8,516 nucleotides of DNA, from the NCBI GenBank assembly GCA_964472135.1, contig CAYYJB010000081.1, positions 1-8,516 on the forward strand, read 5' to 3'. Positions 4,806 through 8,516 of this stretch are shown piece by piece. Every line of letters begins with the position of its first letter. The first letter of the stretch is position 1. The notes under the pieces were generated by a model. That model searched no databases. It was not told where the DNA came from and saw nothing but the letters and a program-made list of their open reading frames with translations. A program made the position numbers and the translations under genes. The DNA comes from JAUREX01 sp964472135. GTDB taxonomy: Bacteria > Pseudomonadota > Alphaproteobacteria > Rhodobacterales > Rhodobacteraceae.

Positions 4806-6215
4806 ATGCGCCACGCGACCGACCACAACCTGACCCTCGAAGAGCGCGACAAGCGTTACTTCTTCCACCCCTCCAGCTCGATCTCGGACATCCTGACGAA
4901 CGGGCCGCGGATCATGGACCGCGCGGCGGGCGTGCGCGTCACCGACATCGACGGGCGCAGCTATATCGACGCGGCCGGGGGGCTGTGGTGCGTGAACGTG
5001 GGTTATGGCCGGCAGGAGATCGTCGAGGCGATCACGCGGCAGGCATCGAAGCTCGCCTTTTACCATTCCTTCACCGGCATGTCGAACGAACCGGCCATCC
5101 TGCTTGCCGAGCGGGTCATGGGCATGGTGCCCGAGGGCATGGCGCGGGTCTTTTTCGGCAATTCGGGCTCGGATGCCAACGACACCAACATCAAGCTCGT
5201 CTGGTATTACAACAACCTGCGCGGCAAGCCGCAGAAGAAGAAGATCATCTCGCGCAGGCGGGCCTATCATGGCGTCACGATCGGCGGCGGCTCGGCCACG
5301 GGCCTGCCCATCAACCACGACCATTTCGACCTGCCGCTGCCGCAGTTCCGCCACGCCCGCCCTGTCGATCAGTATCGCGAAAAGCCCGAGGGCATGGACG
5401 AGGAGGGCTTCGCCGCCATGCTCGCGGCCGAGCTCGAGGCGATGATCGAGGCCGAGGGGCCCGAGACGGTCGCCGCCTTCATCGCCGAGCCGGTCATGGG
5501 CACGGGCGGGGTGCTGGTGCCGCCCAAGGGCTATTTCGAGAAGGTCCGCGCCATCTGCGACCGTCACGACATGCTCCTGATCGCCGATGAGGTGATCTGC
5601 GGCTTCGGGCGGCTGGGATCCATGTTCGGATCCCTGCACTATGGCTTCACCCCCGACCTCATGACGCTCGCCAAGGGGTTGTCGTCGGGCTATCAGCCGA
5701 TTTCGGGCTCGGTCGTTTCCGAGCGCGTCTGGCAGGTGCTCGAATCCACCGCCCCCTCGATGCCGGGCTTCGGGCACGGCTTCACCTATTCGGCCCATCC
5801 GGTCTGCGCGGCGGCGGCGCTTGCCAACCTCGACATCCTCGAGCGCGAGGATCTGACCGCCAACGCCGGCCGCGTCGGCCCCTATCTGCGCGCGCAGATG
5901 CAGCGCGCGCTCGCGGGGCACGAGATCGTGGGCGACATCCGGGGCGAGGGGCTGATGATCGGGGTCGAACTGGTCGCCGACCGGGCGAGCAAGCGCGCCT
6001 TCGACCCCGCGCTGAAGGTCGGGCCGCGGACGATGAAGGCGGGCATGGCGCGCGGCATCCTCTGCCGGGCGCTGCCCCATCGCGACGTGCTGGCCTTCTC
6101 GCCGCCGCTGATCCTGACCGAGGCCGAGGCGGACGAGATCGTGGCGGCGCTCGTGGGCGCCGTCGGGCAGATCCGCGATGAGCTGATGGCGAAGGGCGAC
6201 TGGCGGCCGGCCTAG
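4806..6215 (+). CDS. Class III PLP-dependent aminotransferase (omega-amine/omega-amino acid:pyruvate type, substrate unknown)
   Basis: The 469-residue fold-type I aminotransferase belongs to class III. Landmarks: AAGGLWCVNVGYG (56-68), typical of the omega-aminotransferase branch that includes putrescine- and beta-alanine-pyruvate enzymes; FGNSGSDAND (117-126), the PLP-phosphate loop; AYHG (153-156), stacking on the cofactor; IADEVICGFGR (259-269) with D261 contacting the pyridine nitrogen; and LAKGLSSGY (288-296) with K290 as the Schiff-base lysine. The segment ILCRALPHRDVLAFSPPL near the C-terminus is where this group often carries the flexible Arg that binds the alpha-carboxylate of pyruvate. 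Length fits the family. The ATG is supported by GGAGG (4796-4800) five bases upstream. It lies 77 bp after gloA, with a strong hairpin between. Its stop codon overlaps that of convergent mtaB. The amino donor (putrescine, taurine, beta-alanine, another amine) cannot be read from sequence alone, so no symbol is given. Confidence 0.92.
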   Translation: MRHATDHNLTLEERDKRYFFHPSSSISDILTNGPRIMDRAAGVRVTDIDGRSYIDAAGGLWCVNVGYGRQEIVEAITRQASKLAFYHSFTGMSNEPAILLAERVMGMVPEGMARVFFGNSGSDANDTNIKLVWYYNNLRGKPQKKKIISRRRAYHGVTIGGGSATGLPINHDHFDLPLPQFRHARPVDQYREKPEGMDEEGFAAMLAAELEAMIEAEGPETVAAFIAEPVMGTGGVLVPPKGYFEKVRAICDRHDMLLIADEVICGFGRLGSMFGSLHYGFTPDLMTLAKGLSSGYQPISGSVVSERVWQVLESTAPSMPGFGHGFTYSAHPVCAAAALANLDILEREDLTANAGRVGPYLRAQMQRALAGHEIVGDIRGEGLMIGVELVADRASKRAFDPALKVGPRTMKAGMARGILCRALPHRDVLAFSPPLILTEAEADEIVAALVGAVGQIRDELMAKGDWRPA

Positions 6216-6220
6216 GCCGG
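6207..6220. repeat. 14-bp perfect palindrome containing both stop codons of two convergent genes
   Basis: CCGGCCTAGGCCGG is self-complementary. Its central CTAG supplies TAG to the plus-strand aminotransferase (6213-6215) and, on the other strand, TAG to mtaB (6214-6212). The two genes therefore overlap by 4 bp tail-to-tail, and no space is left for separate terminators. Confidence 0.85.
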
Positions 6221-7477
6221 AGCGCCCCGCAGCACCGCCCCGTCGGTGCCCGCGATGCGCACGGGCAGGATGCGCCCGACGGGCGCGTCGGTGTCGAGTG
6301 CGACCTCGAAGAAGCCCTCGGTGCGGCCCATGCGGGGGGCCTCGGTCAGCACCTGCCGGATCCGCCCGACCTCGGCCGCGAGGTGGCGCGCGAGCGCCGC
6401 CGCACCCGCCGCGCGCAACCGCTCGGCCCGCGCGCGCACCTCGGGGGGCGGCACCTGCGGCATCCGCGCGGCCGGCGTGCCGCGCCGGGGGCTGTAGGGG
6501 AAGGCATGCAGATGCGCGATCCCGCACTCCTCGATGAGGTCGAGCGAGCGGGCGAACATCGCCTCGGTCTCGGTCGGAAAGCCCGCGATGATGTCGGCGC
6601 CGAACACCGCATCGGGGCGCAGCCGCCGCACCTCGGCGCAAAAGGCGACCGCGTCGGCCCGCCCGTGGCGGCGCTTCATCCGCTTGAGGATCAGATCGTC
6701 GCCCGATTGCAGCGACAGGTGCAGATGCGGCATGAGGCGCGGCTCTTCGCCCAGCGCCGCGATCAGCGCGGGATCGGCCTCGATGCTGTCGATCGACGAC
6801 AGCCGCAGCCGGGGCAGGGCGGGGACAAGCCGCAGGATGCGCCGCACCAGATCGCCCAGCCGCGGCGCCCCGGGCAGGTCCGCCCCCCAGCTCGTCAGAT
6901 CGACGCCCGTCAGCACGACCTCCTGATGGCCCGCATCCGCAAGCCGCGCGATCTGCTCGACCACGACGCCCGCGGGGACAGAGCGCGAATTGCCCCGCCC
7001 GAAGGGGATGATGCAGAAGGTGCATCGGTGGTCGCAGCCGTTCTGGATCTGGACATGGGCGCGCGCGCGCGTCCCGAAGCCGTCGATCAGGTGATGGGCC
7101 GTCTCGCGCACCGACATGATGTCATCGACCCTGACGCGCTCCGTCTCGCCGATGAGGTCGGGGGCCGCGACGCGCGCCCAGGTCTCGGGCGCCATCTTCT
7201 CGGCGTTGCCCACGACCTGATCGACCTCGGGCATGGCGGCGAAGGTCTCGGGTTCGGTCTGGGCCGCGCAGCCCGTCACGATCAGCCGCGCGCCGGGGTG
7301 GGCGCGGCGCAGGCGGCGGATTTCCTGCCGGGCCTTGCGCACCGCCTCGGCGGTGACGGCGCAGGTGTTGACGACGACCGCCCCGGCAACGCCCGCCTCG
7401 GCCGCGAGGCGCTTCATCGCCTCGGTCTCATAGGCGTTCAGCCGGCAGCCGAGGGTCGCGAAGACGGGCGCGGTCAT
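6212..7477 (-). CDS. mtaB: tRNA t6A37 methylthiotransferase MtaB (radical SAM)
   Basis: The 421-residue radical-SAM methylthiotransferase is expected to turn N6-threonylcarbamoyl-A37 into its 2-methylthio form (ms2t6A) in tRNAs reading ANN codons, notably tRNA-Lys(UUU). The N-terminal UPF0004 domain shows its three cluster cysteines C11 (TLGCRLN), C39 (NTCAVT) and C70 (VTGCAAQ). The radical-SAM signature CDHRCTFC gives C148, C152 and C155. GFPTETEAMFARSL and HAFPYSPRRGTPA are typical of the MiaB/MtaB/RimO family; the opening TLGCRLNAYETEAM and the tRNA-operon context favour MtaB over MiaB or RimO. The C-terminal 60 or so residues form a short TRAM-like RNA-binding domain. The ATG overlaps the dapF stop (ATGA, 7474-7477), so it is translationally coupled; the frame is open 61 codons further upstream, but that part is dapF shadow. 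It ends tail-to-tail inside the aminotransferase gene. Confidence 0.93.
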   Translation of the reverse strand: MTAPVFATLGCRLNAYETEAMKRLAAEAGVAGAVVVNTCAVTAEAVRKARQEIRRLRRAHPGARLIVTGCAAQTEPETFAAMPEVDQVVGNAEKMAPETWARVAAPDLIGETERVRVDDIMSVRETAHHLIDGFGTRARAHVQIQNGCDHRCTFCIIPFGRGNSRSVPAGVVVEQIARLADAGHQEVVLTGVDLTSWGADLPGAPRLGDLVRRILRLVPALPRLRLSSIDSIEADPALIAALGEEPRLMPHLHLSLQSGDDLILKRMKRRHGRADAVAFCAEVRRLRPDAVFGADIIAGFPTETEAMFARSLDLIEECGIAHLHAFPYSPRRGTPAARMPQVPPPEVRARAERLRAAGAAALARHLAAEVGRIRQVLTEAPRMGRTEGFFEVALDTDAPVGRILPVRIAGTDGAVLRGAPA

Positions 7478-8343
7478 GGCGCGACGGATGCGAGGAATTC
7501 GGCCGTCAGCACGCCCTCGAAGACATGCGCGGTCGGGCCCGCGAGCCAGACGCCATCGGCGCGCCAGTCGACCTGAAGCGTCCCGCCATCGACCTCGACC
7601 CGCACGCGCCGCCCGGTCAGCCCCCGCCGCGCCGCCGCCACGGCGGCCGCGCAGGAACACGACCCCGAGGCGAGCGTGATGCCCGTGCCGCGCTCCCAGA
7701 TCCGCAGGCGGATCGCATCGGGCGCGAGGATCTGCACGAACTCGACATTCGTGGCCTGCGGATAGAGCGGGTGATGCTCAAGCGCCGCCCCCTCGCGCGC
7801 GAGGTCGACGGCCTCGGCATCGGCGACGAAGAACGTCAGATGCGGGTTGCCCATGCCCGTCGCCACCGGATCGCCCGCGATCGGCAGGTGGAGCGTGTCG
7901 ACCTCATGGGCAAGCGGCACCTCGGCCCAGTCCAAGAGCGGCGCGCCCATGTTCACGCGCACCTCGCCCCCGGCGCCCCGCTCGGCCAGCAGGATCCCGC
8001 GCCCGGTGCGCAGCCGCAGCCGCGCGGCCCCCCTTTCGGCCATCAGCGCGTTCGCGATGCAGCGCGTGGCGTTGCCGCAGGCGGCCGAGGTGGAGCCGTC
8101 GGGGTTGTAGAAGGTCAGACGCGCATCGGCGTCGGCGCACGCGTCGATCAGCGCGAGCTGGTCGAACCCCACGCCCCTGTGCCGGTCGGCGAGCGCCCGG
8201 ATCAGCGCGGGCGCGACCTCGACCGGTGCCGCCCGGCGGTCGATCACCACGAAGTCGTTGCCCGCGCCGTGCATCTTGGCAAAGCGCAGCCCGCCCGGCG
8301 GTGTCGGGGCTTGGTCCGGGGATGGTGCGGGGCGCATGGACAT
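7474..8343 (-). CDS. dapF: Diaminopimelate epimerase
   Basis: The 289-residue cofactor-independent epimerase converts LL- to meso-diaminopimelate, the peptidoglycan cross-linker and immediate lysine precursor. The two catalytic cysteines are C89 in AACGNATRC and C231 in the SGSCSCAAAVA segment; other signatures are KMHGAGNDFVVID (23-35), FYNPDGS (78-84), MGNPH (164-168) and ERGTGITLA (217-225). The second-cysteine loop is slightly unusual: families usually read ACGSGAC or ACGSGSC, here ASGSCSC, which moves one non-catalytic Cys but keeps the catalytic one. Length is slightly above the usual 275 or so because of an 18-residue Pro-rich N-terminal extension before the conserved LRFAKMHG. Starts at 8343 and 8337 (MSM) are both possible; neither has a Shine-Dalgarno site, but TATAGG six bases before 8343 suggests a leaderless message. 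Followed by mtaB with an ATGA overlap; divergent from tRNA-Lys. Confidence 0.96.
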   Translation of the reverse strand: MSMRPAPSPDQAPTPPGGLRFAKMHGAGNDFVVIDRRAAPVEVAPALIRALADRHRGVGFDQLALIDACADADARLTFYNPDGSTSAACGNATRCIANALMAERGAARLRLRTGRGILLAERGAGGEVRVNMGAPLLDWAEVPLAHEVDTLHLPIAGDPVATGMGNPHLTFFVADAEAVDLAREGAALEHHPLYPQATNVEFVQILAPDAIRLRIWERGTGITLASGSCSCAAAVAAARRGLTGRRVRVEVDGGTLQVDWRADGVWLAGPTAHVFEGVLTAEFLASVAP

Positions 8344-8349
8344 GGCGGC

Positions 8350-8355
8350 CCTATA
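8350..8355 (-). promoter_or_regulatory. Candidate -10 element of the dapF-mtaB operon
   Basis: TATAGG on the minus strand ends six bases before the dapF ATG, so transcription would begin at or within a base or two of the A of the start codon. The -35 at 17 bp spacing is poor (TGGCGC), so this is a tentative call based mainly on the -10 and the absence of any ribosome-binding site. Confidence 0.35.
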
Positions 8356-8401
8356 GCGCGCCGCCGGGCGTCGCGCCAGATGGGCCGCCCCGCATTTACC
8401 C

Positions 8402-8430
8402 TTGACCCCCCGGCGCGAACTGCCTAGGGA
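8402..8430 (+). promoter_or_regulatory. Promoter of tRNA-Lys
   Basis: TTGACC (8402-8407) and TAGGGA (8425-8430) are 17 bp apart, and the mature tRNA begins 10 bases after the -10 element. Spacing and position are as expected for a sigma-70-type tRNA promoter; the -10 is of the CTAGG form repeated in this window. Confidence 0.6.
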
Positions 8431-8440
8431 AGCGCCCGTG

Positions 8441-8515
8441 GGGCCCGTAGCTCAGTGGTAGAGCAACTGACTTTTAATCAGTGGGTCGATGGTTCGAACC
8501 CATCCGGGCTCACCA
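8441..8515 (+). tRNA. tRNA-Lys (anticodon UUU), CCA encoded
   Basis: A complete 75-nt cloverleaf. The acceptor stem GGGCCCG pairs with CGGGCTC (one G-U), the D stem is GCTC/GAGC, the anticodon stem ACTGA/TCAGT closes loop CTTTTAA with anticodon TTT at 8473-8475, the variable loop is GGGTC, and the T stem GATGG/CCATC closes TTCGAAC. Discriminator A8512 is followed by genomically encoded CCA. U36-A37 (8475-8476) is the context required for t6A and then ms2t6A, the modification attributed to MtaB, whose gene lies about 1 kb away on the other strand. Reads AAA and AAG lysine codons. The window ends one base after the tRNA, so following genes or a terminator are not visible. Confidence 0.97.
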
Positions 8516-8516
8516 C

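Noticed and set aside
5615..5634. Perfect 7-bp inverted repeat GGGATCC/GGATCCC with a 6-nt loop
   Set aside because: It lies inside the aminotransferase coding region over a G-S-M-F-G-S stretch and is explained by repeated Gly-Ser codons; nothing else supports a regulatory role.
4551..7025. 824-codon minus-strand open frame across the aminotransferase and mtaB
   Set aside because: It is antisense or out of frame to two well-recognised genes, has low-complexity composition, and shows no ribosome-binding site or motif.
6383..7576. Long plus-strand open frame opposite mtaB
   Set aside because: It is the antisense of MtaB with its cysteine motifs intact on the minus strand; no start signal or family resemblance.
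7525..8427. Plus-strand open frame opposite dapF
   Set aside because: It is a shadow of dapF and would run into the tRNA-Lys promoter.

Overview
The window is a very GC-rich (roughly 70% by eye), tightly packed piece of bacterial chromosome. All the protein genes are housekeeping or central-metabolism genes. The style of the proteins points to an alphaproteobacterium, most likely Rhodobacterales/Rhodobacteraceae: the short cytosolic cyclophilin paired with an exported one, the Pgk C-terminal signature, the ThyX-type thymidylate synthase, the GloA sequence and the dapF-mtaB pair. This placement is inference from protein style; no rRNA or other species marker is present. I see no insertion sequence, prophage, CRISPR array or obvious horizontally acquired island.

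Layout from left to right. (1) Positions 1-603, minus strand: a cytosolic cyclophilin (ppiB-like), then the first 34 codons of a second, signal-peptide-bearing cyclophilin that runs off the left edge; the two overlap by 8 bp. (2) Positions 604-737: a divergent promoter region. (3) Positions 738-3270, plus strand: a three-gene carbon operon, pgk-rpe-gph, joined by two 4-bp ATGA overlaps. (4) Positions 3284-4189, minus strand: thyX, converging on gph with 13 bp between them. (5) Positions 4190-4299: a second divergent promoter region. (6) Positions 4300-6215, plus strand: gloA (glyoxalase I), a 77-bp gap holding a strong GNRA hairpin, and a class III PLP-dependent aminotransferase of unknown substrate. 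(7) Positions 6212-8343, minus strand: the dapF-mtaB operon, whose last stop codon overlaps the aminotransferase stop tail-to-tail inside a perfect 14-bp palindrome. (8) Positions 8344-8440: a third divergent region, followed by a complete tRNA-Lys(UUU) gene at the right edge. No gene-free stretch exceeds about 135 bp.

How the genes fit together. Pgk, Rpe and Gph link lower glycolysis/gluconeogenesis, the pentose-phosphate or Calvin cycle, and salvage of 2-phosphoglycolate. DapF makes meso-diaminopimelate (cell wall and lysine precursor), MtaB is expected to methylthiolate t6A37 in tRNAs such as tRNA-Lys(UUU), and the gene for that tRNA sits just upstream, giving a lysine-themed cluster.

I did not find a clearly new multi-gene system. 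The most interesting signals are small: a run of nine G at the pgk/rpe junction that would produce a Pgk-Rpe fusion on a -1 slip, the dapF-mtaB/tRNA-Lys association, a hairpin in the aminotransferase leader, a possibly leaderless dapF, and a striking confinement of the rare tetranucleotide CTAG to gene boundaries and promoters.
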